The notes under the pieces are model-generated. The model searched no databases, was not told the DNA's origin, and saw only the letters and a list, made by a program, of their open reading frames with translations. From NCBI RefSeq assembly GCF_934202705.1, contig NZ_CAKPYE010000006.1:1-64000 (forward strand): a DNA stretch of 64,000 bases, read 5' to 3'. Shown in pieces: positions 16,289 to 26,027 of this stretch. Both the position numbers and the translations under genes were made by a program. Within the stretch, counting starts at the first letter, position 1. Every line of letters starts with the position of its first letter. The DNA comes from an uncultured Limosilactobacillus sp. (GTDB lineage: Bacteria; Bacillota; Bacilli; Lactobacillales; Lactobacillaceae).

Positions 16289-16569
16289 TGTCATTTAATA
16301 TTAAAATGATGAGTGATGCCGAAATTGATCAATTATTAAATAGTAATAAGCGGGTTCCCAAGTGGCGGTTGCGCAATACGCAAAGCGAACGGGAGCATAA
16401 ACGGTTGCGTCAAATCCAAGATTTCCGAAACTATTTAGAAGAAGTGCGACAACAGGAACTGAAGCAAAAACGGCAGGCGCAAGAACGGCATCGTCGAGAA
16501 GAACAAGAGAAAACTAGTCGGCATAAAAAGAACTCACCAACCAATCAGGCTGATGAGCTAGGTTTGTAG
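16288..16569 (+). CDS. small basic coiled-coil mob-operon protein
   Basis: A 93-residue protein, rich in Arg, Gln, Lys and Glu, with a long predicted helix (REHKRLRQIQDFRNYLEEVR). Translationally coupled to the MobB-like gene through TAATG, with AAAGGTGG upstream. Unrecognised; probably a nucleic-acid or relaxosome partner encoded by the same plasmid operon. Confidence 0.6.
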   Translation: MSFNIKMMSDAEIDQLLNSNKRVPKWRLRNTQSEREHKRLRQIQDFRNYLEEVRQQELKQKRQAQERHRREEQEKTSRHKKNSPTNQADELGL

Positions 16570-16580
16570 AGGTGCTTCCA

Positions 16581-16865
16581 ATGGCTAATCGACGCAAATT
16601 ACACTCATTAATGGTTTACCAAAATCAATGGCATAAGTATTGTCAACGCTATGCCCCATATCCAAGCCAGCCAACCGCAGAATTTACCAAATATCGTGGG
16701 GTTAAGTACCGCGGAAGGCGGCAATGGACTGCGGAGAATCGTCTGAAATATTGGCCGGAGAAGCCTTTTATTTTACCGCGCTGGGTGAAAAACTGTCACG
16801 AGCAAGGCGATTGGCGGATAAATGCTACTTTAAATATGTCATTTAGCAAATCTGCTGAATTCTAA
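16581..16865 (+). CDS. hypothetical mob-operon protein
   Basis: A 94-residue basic protein starting MANRRKLHSLMVYQNQWHKY. The start is ATG 16581, eight bases after AGAGGT; a GTG at 16572 lies on the ribosome site. It is rich in Arg, Tyr and Trp (YRGVKYRGRRQW), as in small DNA-binding plasmid proteins. The last ten residues may be new sequence created at an element edge. Function unknown. Confidence 0.5.
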   Translation: MANRRKLHSLMVYQNQWHKYCQRYAPYPSQPTAEFTKYRGVKYRGRRQWTAENRLKYWPEKPFILPRWVKNCHEQGDWRINATLNMSFSKSAEF

Positions 16866-16910
16866 ATCCAGCCAAATGTACTATGTCATTATAATTCATA
16901 TTTCATTTTT

Positions 16911-16944
16911 GCATCCAATTATACAGGATTGGGTGCTATTTTGT
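16911..16944 (+). terminator. terminator of the mob operon
   Basis: GCATCCAAT (16911-16919) pairs with ATTGGGTGC (16928-16936) with one G-T pair, followed by TATTTTGTTT. It ends the 13920-16865 operon. Confidence 0.7.
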
Positions 16945-17270
16945 TTAGAAAAGTTTTAAAAAATGATATTTAGTATTTCATTATGCGCTGTTTGTAAAAT
17001 TAATTATCTGTATATACACAATATACACATTTATTACATCTTATGATAATGAATGTATGGAAGTTTTTTTACCATAAAAATGTTACCAAAAAGTGACCAG
17101 TGTCCGACCATTTTCTCATGTGTAAATGGCTGATATATAGCTGTTCTTCCCTTTGTCTAGGTGGCTGATATGTTAAAATATAATTGTTGAAAAATAATTG
17201 GATGGATAAAGGATATTTATAAGTTCTCTATTCAAAATATTTACTCAGAGTTGAGAAAGGATTGGTTACG
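16945..17270. other. AT-rich intergenic region
   Basis: No gene is seen. AATATAATTG at about 17177-17186 may be a -10 region for the following gene, which has GAGAAAGG at 17253-17260. Confidence 0.3.
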
Positions 17271-17675
17271 ATGATACCTACTGAAGCACTAACCAATTTA
17301 CATAAAAATAAATTGGTTGCCCGTGCGGCGCGGTTCTGTGAAGACAAAGACGACGGAATATCTGAGAGTATGTGGATACCGACTTCATCGGTGATGTCAG
17401 TTGTGATTACTGCGATGAAGTCACTAAATCAAAACCGTTATTTAGTGAATCCAATCGGATATGCGGATAAATCTCTTTTTGACGTTTTCGGGATGTGTCA
17501 CTTAATCTCGATCTCACCTGCGCCCTACAATGATTTAAGAGATCTTACTGATTTTTATCATTACCAATCAATCCATGATGATGACAAGATCAGCACCGAA
17601 ACCATGACGGACAACGAACTGGTTGACGCCATCTTTGACCCAGACGATGGGGACCGTTTCAACGTTACCTGCTAA
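17271..17675 (+). CDS. hypothetical protein
   Basis: A 134-residue acidic soluble protein, start ATG 17271 ten bases after GAGAAAGG. A TTG nine bases earlier is too close to the ribosome site. It contains SSVMSVVITAMKSLNQNRYL and an acidic end (MTDNELVDAIFDPDDGDRF). It is followed by a good terminator, so it is a monocistronic gene. I do not recognise the family; its place among mobile-element fragments suggests an accessory origin. Confidence 0.55.
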   Translation: MIPTEALTNLHKNKLVARAARFCEDKDDGISESMWIPTSSVMSVVITAMKSLNQNRYLVNPIGYADKSLFDVFGMCHLISISPAPYNDLRDLTDFYHYQSIHDDDKISTETMTDNELVDAIFDPDDGDRFNVTC

Positions 17676-17692
17676 TGACGTTTAAATTAAAA

Positions 17693-17727
17693 CCCGATAC
17701 CTTCATTCACGGCATCGGGTCTTTCTT
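17693..17727 (+). terminator. terminator after 17271 gene
   Basis: CCCGATACC (17693-17701) pairs with GGCATCGGG (17711-17719) with one internal mismatch, followed by TCTTTCTTT. Confidence 0.7.
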
Positions 17728-18088
17728 TACCAAAAAACGGAAAGTGGGCGGCAGTACATTGTTCTACATCATGTGGAGACAAAAGTATCACTAGTCGATA
17801 ACTTACCAGTTGGCCATCAAATTAAGGGCCAGTTATCTTTTAAGTCATAGACATAAAGATACTCAGTCAGTGGGTCCTTATCATCTCTCAAAATATCACC
17901 AAATCACCTTATCTATAAGATCTGTTCGGCGGTCACCTTTATGTTCTGATTGTCCAGACATTGAGAAGTTCGGTGTTTGCCAGGCTCTTATACTATCGCG
18001 ATAATTTAGAGGATCTCATTTGCTTTTTAGCGTATAATTGGCCGCCGAACAATTTTATAGAGTATCTGAGCGAATTTCCTCCCTTAGT
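17728..18088. repeat. non-coding stretch with 10-bp inverted repeat 129 bases across
   Basis: TGTTCGGCGG (17923-17932) is exactly inverted as CCGCCGAACA (18042-18051). A GGCC-centred hairpin lies near 17814-17836. No open gene is supported. It could be a miniature element or a recombination arm; there is no duplicated target evidence. Confidence 0.35.
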
Positions 18089-18427
18089 TCATATAGAGCT
18101 TTGTATACACATTGATGTAGTAAGGTAGCATCTTATCGTTACATCACACCACTCAGGGCATTTTTCTAAAATTGACGTTCCCGGCGATAATTCATCAACG
18201 GCGTCTTTTAGTAAGACCCAGTTACCGAACAAATTACGCTCTGCTTGATAAGCGCTAAGGGTGTATGAGCCCGAACCGTTACCGGTGATTTCATCTTTAT
18301 TCCAAAGGAAATCGGTTAGATTGTCAGTCGGGCCTTTTTTGCGAAGAAGCACTGTTAAGTCGTAATTTTCTCTAAGATATGCTTTTATGTCATCAGTCTC
18401 ATGACGCAAGTAGTCGTAAACTTCCAT
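18089..18427 (-). CDS. phage/ICE-type hypothetical protein, probably C-terminally truncated
   Basis: A 112-residue protein with WNKDEITGNGSGSYTLSAYQAE and CDVTIRCYL, two signatures of a small family of unknown function that I recall from phages and integrative elements of Firmicutes. Family members usually continue past VTIRCYLL with a short helix; here the end TTSMCIQSSI looks abnormal. RBS GAAGGGATG precedes ATG 18427. Role unknown; it marks the block as phage- or ICE-derived. Confidence 0.5.
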   Translation of the reverse strand: MEVYDYLRHETDDIKAYLRENYDLTVLLRKKGPTDNLTDFLWNKDEITGNGSGSYTLSAYQAERNLFGNWVLLKDAVDELSPGTSILEKCPEWCDVTIRCYLTTSMCIQSSI

Positions 18428-18501
18428 CTGTTTATCATCCCTTCTTGTTATATGATTCGTTACATAACACTGTTAAGGTCGGCTATGCCGAACCGCCAAT
18501 C

Positions 18502-18528
18502 AAAAAAGGCGCCCCCTTATTTGGCGCC
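18502..18528 (-). terminator. minus-strand terminator
   Basis: GGCGCC (18509-18514) pairs with GGCGCC (18523-18528); on the minus strand the stem is followed by a run of six T. It would end the minus-strand transcript of 18688-18975. Confidence 0.65.
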
Positions 18529-18687
18529 GTGTGCTATAATGATGTGAATTGAGTGGTACGAAATTGAAGGAGTGCAGTTTATGCATTCCTTTTGTCGTTA
18601 TTTGACGAAAATAAACGACTATGGGCAGAATATGGGCAGATGCATAATATACGCGTTTGCAGCCCTTTATCGGCGGGGGTTCTAAGT

Positions 18688-18975
18688 TCACTTGCCATAT
18701 TTGTCCCGAATGTGCAAAACAATATCAGTATAAATTATACAACCGGTGCCGTTGAACAACGATGACGTGAACCCTAGAGCCACACGGATTTTGACCGTAT
18801 GGCCTTTCTTTTTTGCGTTATGTTTACGTCTTGTAGAGACATGCATTGTTATTCTTTTTTTGCTGTCAAAGGCGTGGAGCTGCAAATCATCCCCGCGGTA
18901 GTAACCACGGAAGCGGGCCCGATAGCGGACACCACGCGTCTTGGTGGGTTTGAGTTTTGCAATTGAAACAGACAT
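18688..18975 (-). CDS. small basic protein, possible remnant of an integrase arm domain
   Basis: A 95-residue, strongly basic protein: IAKLKPTKTRGVRYRARFRG resembles the DNA-arm-binding N-terminus of some tyrosine integrases, but no catalytic domain follows and the C-terminal half is not integrase-like. Repeats of TGGGCA/TGCCCA type occur on both sides (18619-18640, 18996-19002, 19082-19088), as around integrase arm sites. A small DNA-binding protein is equally possible. Confidence 0.35.
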   Translation of the reverse strand: MSVSIAKLKPTKTRGVRYRARFRGYYRGDDLQLHAFDSKKRITMHVSTRRKHNAKKKGHTVKIRVALGFTSSLFNGTGCIIYTDIVLHIRDKYGK

Positions 18976-19562
18976 GATCTCACTTTCTTACTTGATAGTG
19001 CCCAGTTTTAGTAACATTTTTGAAGTAAAAAGTTATTTTAGAATTAAAACTCTAAAATATAAATCACTTTTGTCCCAATTTGCCCAGTAACCTTACATTG
19101 AGGTACCACGATGCTAACTTCATCCATGTAGAGTTAAATAAGCCCCTCTATCATCAATTATTTAAAATACCTGTAGATAGCGCTACGAAGTATAGTGGTC
19201 AAACTATTACAACGCAAATTCTCTCGTAACAAACGAAGGATATCCGGCGGCATTTCACATTTAAATCAATTCTGGTCGTTGTTTTTATAGCAGTATTATT
19301 CCTGGCGATCATTTTAATCATTAAGTTGATCCTCAATCACGTTTCTTTGCTGCCACAATCATCATTGCTGTGTTGCGGCTGTGCGACTAATTTGAGCTTT
19401 ATCGACTGAATAACGTTATTAGATAAGTTGTCACAGTTCAAGCAGGGGGTGAATATGTGTTTGTCAGATGGTCATGCCTAAAATAAGTGGATAAGCATTA
19501 ACTATAGGTAATTTACATTTATAGTTTGGGACTTCATAATTAAGTTAAGGAAGTGATAAAAG
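18976..19562. other. intergenic, with membrane-protein scrap
   Basis: A frame at about 19255-19350 reads SILVVVFIAVLFLAIILIIK, one membrane helix without a start or ribosome site, so probably debris. ACTATAGGTAATTTACATT (19501-19519), upstream of the AKR gene, resembles the LysR-associated element found elsewhere in the window. Nothing else is seen. Confidence 0.35.
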
Positions 19563-20567
19563 ATGAAGTATAGTTATATTCCAACAACAGATATTAAGAT
19601 TTCCAAATTAGCGGTTGGTGGGATGAGCTTCGGCAAGCCCGCCATGAAGACCTATCGCTGGATCCTGAATGAAGAGCAGACTGACAAGGTGATTCAGCAC
19701 GCCCTAGGACTCGGTATTAATTTCTTTGATACTGCCAACGTATACGGGATGGGAACCAGTGAAGAATACATTGGCAATTCGTTGAAGAAACACCAAATTC
19801 CGCGTGATAAGGTGGTCCTCGCTAGCAAGGTCTACTTCAACGATGGTCGCCTTTCAAGGGAGGCCATTAATCGAGAAATCGATGGTACCTTACGGCGGTT
19901 AGGCACCGACTACCTTGACTTATATATTATTCATCGCTTTGACTACGACCACCCGATTGAGGAGACCATGGCGGCCCTGGATAATTTAATCAAGGCAGGC
20001 AAGGTCCGGGCAATTGGCGCCTCCGCCATGTATGGTTACCAATTTCAAAACATGCAACACGTTGCTAAACAGAATGGTTGGCACCAGTTCGTAGCAATGG
20101 AAAACCACTATAACCTGCTTTATCGTGAAGACGAACGGGAATTGATTCCAATCTGCCAACAGGACGGGGTGATGCTGATGCCGTACAGTTCACTCGCCAG
20201 TGGGCACTTAACGCGGCCAACCTGGGAAGGTCATTCGAAGCGCAGTGCAACTGATACTTCGGAACGGGCCAAGTATGACCATGCCGAGAAGCAGGATATG
20301 CCAATCATTAAGCGGGTAGCAGAACTAGCGGACCAGCATCACGTTAAGATGTCCCAGATCGCCCTGGCTTGGCAATGGGCCAAGGGAATCACGGCACCGA
20401 TTGTCGGCGCCACCAAGACGCAATACTTAGATGATGCGGCGAGGGCCGTTGAAATTGAATTGACCCCTGATGAGGTGAAATACCTTGATGAACCATATAC
20501 GGCTCATGAAGTTGTGGGCGCCCTGAATCAGAACCCGGTGGGGATGCTGCCCAAGGACGTTAAGTAA
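19563..20567 (+). CDS. aldo/keto reductase (AKR, YajO/Tas-like)
   Basis: A 334-residue (alpha/beta)8 NADPH-dependent aldo/keto reductase: LAVGGMSFGKP, DTANVYGMGTSEEYIG with catalytic Asp and Tyr, VVLASKVYF with Lys and YIIHRFDYD with the active-site His, and the C-terminal cofactor site IVGATKTQYLDDA. GC-rich like copy A, so possibly acquired with it. RBS AAGGAAG. Reduces aldehydes or ketones; substrate unknown. Confidence 0.9.
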   Translation: MKYSYIPTTDIKISKLAVGGMSFGKPAMKTYRWILNEEQTDKVIQHALGLGINFFDTANVYGMGTSEEYIGNSLKKHQIPRDKVVLASKVYFNDGRLSREAINREIDGTLRRLGTDYLDLYIIHRFDYDHPIEETMAALDNLIKAGKVRAIGASAMYGYQFQNMQHVAKQNGWHQFVAMENHYNLLYREDERELIPICQQDGVMLMPYSSLASGHLTRPTWEGHSKRSATDTSERAKYDHAEKQDMPIIKRVAELADQHHVKMSQIALAWQWAKGITAPIVGATKTQYLDDAARAVEIELTPDEVKYLDEPYTAHEVVGALNQNPVGMLPKDVK

Positions 20568-20591
20568 TTAAAGAGGAAGGTAGTTCTAGCA

Positions 20592-21217
<626 letters not shown>

Positions 21218-21285
21218 TAACTGGTGGAAGAAACTGGACAGCGTTGAAGACCAGATATAATCATGAATAAATCCTAAGTCAAGTT

Positions 21286-21329
21286 GGGCGGCCTTATTCG
21301 TAGCTTTTAATAAGGCCGCCCGTTCTTTT
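21286..21329. terminator. bidirectional terminator
   Basis: GGGCGGCCTTATT (21286-21298) and AATAAGGCCGCCC (21309-21321) form a perfect 13-bp stem, followed by GTTCTTTT. It isolates the decayed genes from the LysR gene. Confidence 0.85.
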
Positions 21330-21408
21330 AAATTTAGTACCTTCCTTGGTGACAGGTTGGTATACTTGAATTGAATAGTATCGTGGCATCGATTCAAGGA
21401 GGAAAAGT

Positions 21409-22296
21409 ATGGAAACCAGAATTTTGCGTTATTTCTTAGCGGTCGCCAAGCAGGGGACCATCTCCGGGGCGGCCCGTGAACTCCACATTTCCCAGCCAAC
21501 CCTCAGCCGCCAAATTCAGCAGCTCGAAGCCCAGCTGAAGGTGCCCTTGTTTATTCGGGAACGGCGACGGATGGACCTTACCAAGGCTGGTCGTGCATAT
21601 GACGCAAAGGTCCAGCATATCCTAAACGAACTCGATCAGGCAAACCAAATGGTGGCCACAATCAGTAACGATGATCTGACGGGGACAATCAGTATTGGTT
21701 GTGTTGAGTCTGAAGTAACCAGATTGCTGATTCCGCAGCTTATTGCCTTCCATGATCGCTACCCGCATGTTTGCTATAATTTTTACGATGCTGATGGTGA
21801 GGATATCAAGGCACACCTTGACCAGGGGCTTTTAGATCTTGGCCTGGTATCAGCGCCCATTAGTACTGCCAAATACCATACGCTAAAAATGCCGATTACG
21901 GATCGTTGGGGATTATTAGTCCGCCCGGACAGTAAGCTGGCTGGTCAGCAGGCCGTGACGGCAGCCGAACTACGTGATTTACCGCTAATCATCCCTCATC
22001 GGTCCTTGATTTATGATGAATTAAACGAATGGTTAGGTTTGCAAAGGAGCCAACTGCGCGTGGTCGCAGAATCAAACCTCCTGACCAACGTCTGCTATCT
22101 TGTGGCGGCCGGTTTGGGTAACGTTGTTTGCATTGAAGGTGCTCCCCGACCGGCTTCCACGAGCCTAAAGTTCATCCCCTTTTCCCCCGCACGTCGGCAA
22201 CAACAATTCCTTATTTGGCGGAAGGGGACAGTATTGACCGAGCCAGCCCAGAACCTTATTAGGTGGATCCATAAAAGTATTGATGCTGAAAAATAG
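21409..22296 (+). CDS. LysR-family regulator
   Basis: A 295-residue LysR protein: HTH ILRYFLAVAKQGTISGAARE with SQPTLSRQIQQLE, then an effector domain beginning TGTISIGCVESEV. ATG after AAGGAGG. GC-rich like copy A and homologous to the other LysR genes here. It may have controlled the decayed AKR/ABM genes upstream; no intact target is adjacent. Confidence 0.9.
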   Translation: METRILRYFLAVAKQGTISGAARELHISQPTLSRQIQQLEAQLKVPLFIRERRRMDLTKAGRAYDAKVQHILNELDQANQMVATISNDDLTGTISIGCVESEVTRLLIPQLIAFHDRYPHVCYNFYDADGEDIKAHLDQGLLDLGLVSAPISTAKYHTLKMPITDRWGLLVRPDSKLAGQQAVTAAELRDLPLIIPHRSLIYDELNEWLGLQRSQLRVVAESNLLTNVCYLVAAGLGNVVCIEGAPRPASTSLKFIPFSPARRQQQFLIWRKGTVLTEPAQNLIRWIHKSIDAEK

Positions 22297-22406
22297 CAAT
22301 AATGGAAAAAAGGCGGCAGAAAGGAATATGTCAAGGAGGCGACTAATAATGATAATTGATATCTTTGGCCATATTCGCCTTCTAAATTTTTAGGGATCCT
22401 TCGGAA

Positions 22407-22975
22407 TGAAGTGCAAGACAAAAGTTAGACAAAATTAAATTATTAAACCACTAAGGTATGATTTCGGTATTCAACCGGGGTCATACCTTTTGTCTTTAAC
22501 GTTGTTAAAATATTGAACGTATTTTTGAGAAAGTTCAGTTAGTTCTGTAACGTCCTTGTACGGTCTACCTTTCCGGTGTGGCTTCAAAGCTGTGATCCCG
22601 TCTCGTTCGAATTGTGAGCGCCAGATCTAAATTTTTGCGTTTAAAGTATCAAAACGAGCCGCTACTTCAGCCATTGAATCCGCATGGGTTTTGGTAGTAG
22701 TCTATCACATTTAACTTAAAATTAGTGGTAAATATCCGTTTACGACGTCGTCGTTTCAAGGCATCGATGCCATCAAATCGGTATCTTTGAATCCATTATC
22801 CATTCAGCTATTTGACGCCCGCTAATTTGATATTTTTCACTTAAAGCAAGTGTACTTTGCGAAGTGGAAAGATATTCATTAACAATCTGCACCTTTAATT
22901 CAGATTTGTATTTGACCATATAAAAAGTGCCCCACAATCATTAGGTTTTTTGTCTAACAATTGTATGGCACTTCA
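22407..22975 (-). mobile_element. internally deleted IS3-family (IS150-like) element
   Basis: Terminal inverted repeats TGAAGTGCAAGACAAAAGTT (left) and TGAAGTGCCATACAATTGTT (right, on the minus strand) share TGAAGTGC and TTAGACAAAA. The minus strand at the right end reads MVKYKSELKVQIVNEYL, the start of an IS3 orfA. At the left end it reads KGMTPVEYRNH, the usual end of orfB. Only 569 bases remain of an element normally around 1.3-1.5 kb, and the frames are broken. It is immobile alone. Confidence 0.8.
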
Positions 22976-23042
22976 AAGTGTATTGAGTCCTGCTTTTATG
23001 TATAAAAATTATATTTAGTAATTATTTACCTTTATCTTAATT

Positions 23043-23435
23043 TTACTTATTAGCTTGCTGTGGCTTGCGATTGTCTTTTTCCATTTCCATATGGTCTTTT
23101 CCCCACTCAAATAGGTCACCCATGGTATAAATAAGGCTCTTTCCCGTATCAGTTAGGTGGTAAGTAACTGATGGGGGAACAGTTCCTTTGGAAACCCTTT
23201 TGAGGAGGCCGTCCTCTTCTAGCTCACGAAGGCTTTTGGTAAGCATCGTGTTAGTAATGGAGCCAATGCTTCGTTTCAACTCATTATAGTGTTGACCATC
23301 GTTAAGCATTAAATACCACATGACCGGAATTTTCCACTTTGAACCGATAATTTTCATTGAATAAAGAATGGGGCATTGCTTAGGCATATTATCATGAAAA
23401 TATTTAATCTTTTGGTCGAATTCATTTTGATCCAT
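23043..23435 (-). CDS. HxlR-family regulator, copy B
   Basis: A 130-residue orthologue of 189-557, nearly identical through residue 112, with a longer lysine/glutamine-rich tail (MEKDNRKPQQANK). It keeps the sole cysteine Cys21 in KQCPIL. Divergent from the copy B tautomerase with a conserved operator candidate between them. Because both copies are intact, the two regulators may cross-talk on both clusters. Confidence 0.9.
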   Translation of the reverse strand: MDQNEFDQKIKYFHDNMPKQCPILYSMKIIGSKWKIPVMWYLMLNDGQHYNELKRSIGSITNTMLTKSLRELEEDGLLKRVSKGTVPPSVTYHLTDTGKSLIYTMGDLFEWGKDHMEMEKDNRKPQQANK

Positions 23436-23468
23436 AATAGTCCCTCCAAAAAATTTAAAGGAAGAAAA

Positions 23469-23483
23469 AAGTGCGTACTTGTT
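23469..23483. promoter_or_regulatory. putative HxlR operator, copy B site 1
   Basis: AAGTGCGTACTTGTT: symmetric AAGT-N4-ACTT core, preceded by GGAAGAAAA. Identical to the site at 23947. Confidence 0.6.
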
Positions 23484-23546
23484 CTTCTCTTTTCACCAAG
23501 ATACAATTACTTGCATAATAAGTCAAGAAACAAAGGAGTGACCAAG

Positions 23547-23909
23547 ATGCCATTTATTATGTCACGGGTAAATATTAAAATCCCCAAGGGAAAAGAATTG
23601 AGTTTAAAAAAGAAGTTGGGATTAGCAATCGCTAATGTTCCAGGGAAAAGTGAAGATGTCCTAATGGTTGGTTTTCAGGACAATTATCCGCTCTATTTAC
23701 GGGGAAAGGGTGATGAACCATTAGCGTATATTGAAGTCAGTATTTTCGGTACGGAAAGCCATATTGGCTACGAAGGATTAAATGCTGATATTACCAAGGC
23801 TTTCGATGAGGTTTTAGGAATTCAGCCAGATCACCTCTACATTAAATATGATGATATTAGTAGCTGGGGCGTCCAAGGACAGTTTATTGATCGTCGTGAC
23901 TATCTCTGA
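23547..23909 (+). CDS. MIF-like tautomerase superfamily protein, copy B
   Basis: A 120-residue orthologue of 685-1050. The true start is ATG 23547 (MPFIMSRVNIKIPK), after AAAGGAG at 23531-23537; a longer upstream frame would run through the operator and promoter. Pro1 is kept after Met removal. First gene of copy B's operon. Confidence 0.82.
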   Translation: MPFIMSRVNIKIPKGKELSLKKKLGLAIANVPGKSEDVLMVGFQDNYPLYLRGKGDEPLAYIEVSIFGTESHIGYEGLNADITKAFDEVLGIQPDHLYIKYDDISSWGVQGQFIDRRDYL

Positions 23910-23946
23910 TAAGTCATTAAATTTTTTTGCATTTTAAGGAAGAAAA

Positions 23947-23961
23947 AAGTGCGTACTTGTT
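23947..23961. promoter_or_regulatory. putative HxlR operator, copy B site 2
   Basis: Second exact AAGTGCGTACTTGTT, with the same GGAAGAAAAA lead as site 1, in the 110-base gap before OYE. This suggests an independent regulated promoter for the OYE gene. Confidence 0.6.
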
Positions 23962-24019
23962 AAAAATTATCTATTGGATAAAATGAACACAACGATAAAG
24001 ATGAAGGAGCATAAAGATT

Positions 24020-25135
24020 ATGAATAAAAAATATGAACCACTATTTCAACCATACACATTCAATAACGGTGTTGAAATTAAGAATCGTTTAGTTGTTGCC
24101 CCGTTAACCGTTTATGATGCCGGTCCTGATGGTGAACTAACCCCTGCTTCACGGAAGTTTTGGCATGACCGTTTTAACGGATTTGGAATGTGGATCATTC
24201 CGTTTACCAATGTTCACCCAAGTGGGATTGGGTTTGAATCGCCGAACGCTTTTAGTGAAGAACACCTTGATAATTTAAAAGAATATGCGCAAATTTCTCA
24301 TGAGCAAGGTGCCAAAGCAGTCATCCAACTTGCCCATGCTGGAGTGCATGCTGATAAGTCAATGACTCGTGGAAACGGCGTTTGGGGGCCAAGTGAGATG
24401 AGCTACTTTGGTGCACGGGAGATGACTGATGAAGAAGTACGGGAGATTATTCATTCGTTTGCGTACGCCACTGAGCTAGCTATTCGGGCCGGATTAGATG
24501 GGGTGGAAATTCACGGAGCCAACGGGTGGCTGATTCAACAATTCGTTTCAGCAACCTATAACCACCGAACAGACCATTGGGGTGGGACAATGGAGAAGCG
24601 CTTCAATTTCCCATTAGCAATCATTGATGCGGTTGATGAGGTTCGGCAAAAGTATCATCGGCCTGACTTTATCGTTGGTTACCGGTTCTCACCAGAAGAG
24701 CCTGGTACAGATGGTCTCACGATGAAAGAGACAATGGCCCTGGTTGATCGGTTGGTTGAAAAGCCACTGCAGTACATTCATATTTCATTGTGGAATTTCT
24801 ATAAGAAGATTCGTCGGGGTGGCGACCAGCATATTACCCGGATGGAAGCAGCACATAAGCGAATTAATGGTCGGGTGCCATTCATTGGGGTTGGCGACTT
24901 ATTTGCAGAAGAAAATGGGCTAAAGGCCTTTAATACTGGCTGGGCTGACTTCTTAGCTGTCGGGGGCGCGGTTGAACTTAATCCCCACCTTGTCCAGATG
25001 ATTAAAGAAGGTAAGGAAGACGAAATCCAAAGTGAATTTGATTGGAATAAGATGCCTTCTTATCGGTTCACTCCCGCCATGCTTTATGGAACCTTAGCAG
25101 GGAATGCGATGTTCCCAAAGATAAAACAACGCTAA
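24020..25135 (+). CDS. Old yellow enzyme family flavin oxidoreductase (OYE1 lineage), copy B
   Basis: A 371-residue orthologue of 1142-2257 with the same landmarks: His165/Asn168 in IHGANGW and Trp170 at the proton-donor position, VIQLAHAG, DFLAVGGAVELNP. Lower GC at synonymous positions than copy A. RBS AAGGAG. Intact. Confidence 0.9.
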   Translation: MNKKYEPLFQPYTFNNGVEIKNRLVVAPLTVYDAGPDGELTPASRKFWHDRFNGFGMWIIPFTNVHPSGIGFESPNAFSEEHLDNLKEYAQISHEQGAKAVIQLAHAGVHADKSMTRGNGVWGPSEMSYFGAREMTDEEVREIIHSFAYATELAIRAGLDGVEIHGANGWLIQQFVSATYNHRTDHWGGTMEKRFNFPLAIIDAVDEVRQKYHRPDFIVGYRFSPEEPGTDGLTMKETMALVDRLVEKPLQYIHISLWNFYKKIRRGGDQHITRMEAAHKRINGRVPFIGVGDLFAEENGLKAFNTGWADFLAVGGAVELNPHLVQMIKEGKEDEIQSEFDWNKMPSYRFTPAMLYGTLAGNAMFPKIKQR

Positions 25136-25151
25136 TAATGAGGAGAAAAAT

Positions 25152-26027
25152 ATGGCTAGATTAACAATTACAATAGTTGCGGATCCCATGATGGGAATGC
25201 TGTGGGAGACTTGGCCCACGATGCGCAAGCTTGAAACTCACTATGGGGGACAGCTTGAATTTAAATTAATGATGGGACAGCTGGTCAAGAATGTTTATGA
25301 CTTAGTTGACCCCAATGTTGAAAAAATGTATGGCCAACGGGTAGCCCTAAACCAATACTGGACACGGTTAATGCAGGTGTACCTCCAGGAAGAACGGCTT
25401 GCGGGGATGCCAATTTACATGGGCGGTGGTGCTCAGTTATTTGATCAATCCCATCTGTCATAAGTACCCCTTAATCAGGGGTTGCGGGCAATCGGTGGAA
25501 ACGATCAAGACACCGAAATGCAAGTCCTTTACGAAATGCAATATGACACTGTTGTGGCTAATCGGCAAACAAATGACCTTAAATATTTAACTACGCTAGC
25601 GACAAAATTTAACTTAGATCAAGTTGAATTTAACCGCCGCTATCACTCAACGGGCGTTAAGGGACAATTGGCTCAGGAACAGCAGATCATGCAGCAAATG
25701 AAAATCAATCAGTTGCCAGCTTATCTTCTTACCTACAATGGAAAAACCTATGTTCTTAAGGGAATTCCAAAGTATGAAGAATGGCAAAAGTTAATTAAGC
25801 AGGTCACAAATGACGAGGTATATGCCCGACCAGTTGAATTTAATGCGGAGAATCTTGCCGCTTTGATTGCTCATCATCCCCACATCTCAAGTTTGGAATT
25901 AAAGGAAGCGTTTGATGTTAAGGAAGCAGCAGTAATTAACCAACTAAAGGATAGTTCGCTAACAAAGGAAAAATTAAGTCAACAATTTTCTATCGAAAAG
26001 AATCGTAAAGAAGGGAATGGCAAATGA
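25152..26027 (+). pseudogene. cysteine-free DsbA-fold protein, interrupted by one stop, copy B
   Basis: Aligns with 2284-3153 along its whole length. The frame is unbroken apart from TAA at 25461-25463, where copy A has a serine codon TCA-like position (HTSSVPL in A, HLS-stop-VPL in B). The N-terminal 103 residues include DPMMGMLWETWP. The remaining 188 codons are open and end overlapping the next ATG by 4 bases. It could make two pieces, a read-through product, or nothing. Again no cysteine. Confidence 0.8.

Noticed and set aside
18581..18685. 34-codon ORF with GAAGGAG upstream
   Set aside because: No recognisable relative; the frame covers direct TATGGGCAG repeats that look like binding sites, and codon content is not convincing.
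22407..22975. Functional IS3-family transposon
   Set aside because: Only the start of orfA and the end of orfB can be read, both frames are broken and the element is about 0.6 kb.
23376..23546. N-terminal extension of the copy B tautomerase
   Set aside because: The extension would cross the operator and promoter region, and a good ribosome site serves ATG 23547, giving the catalytic Pro after Met.
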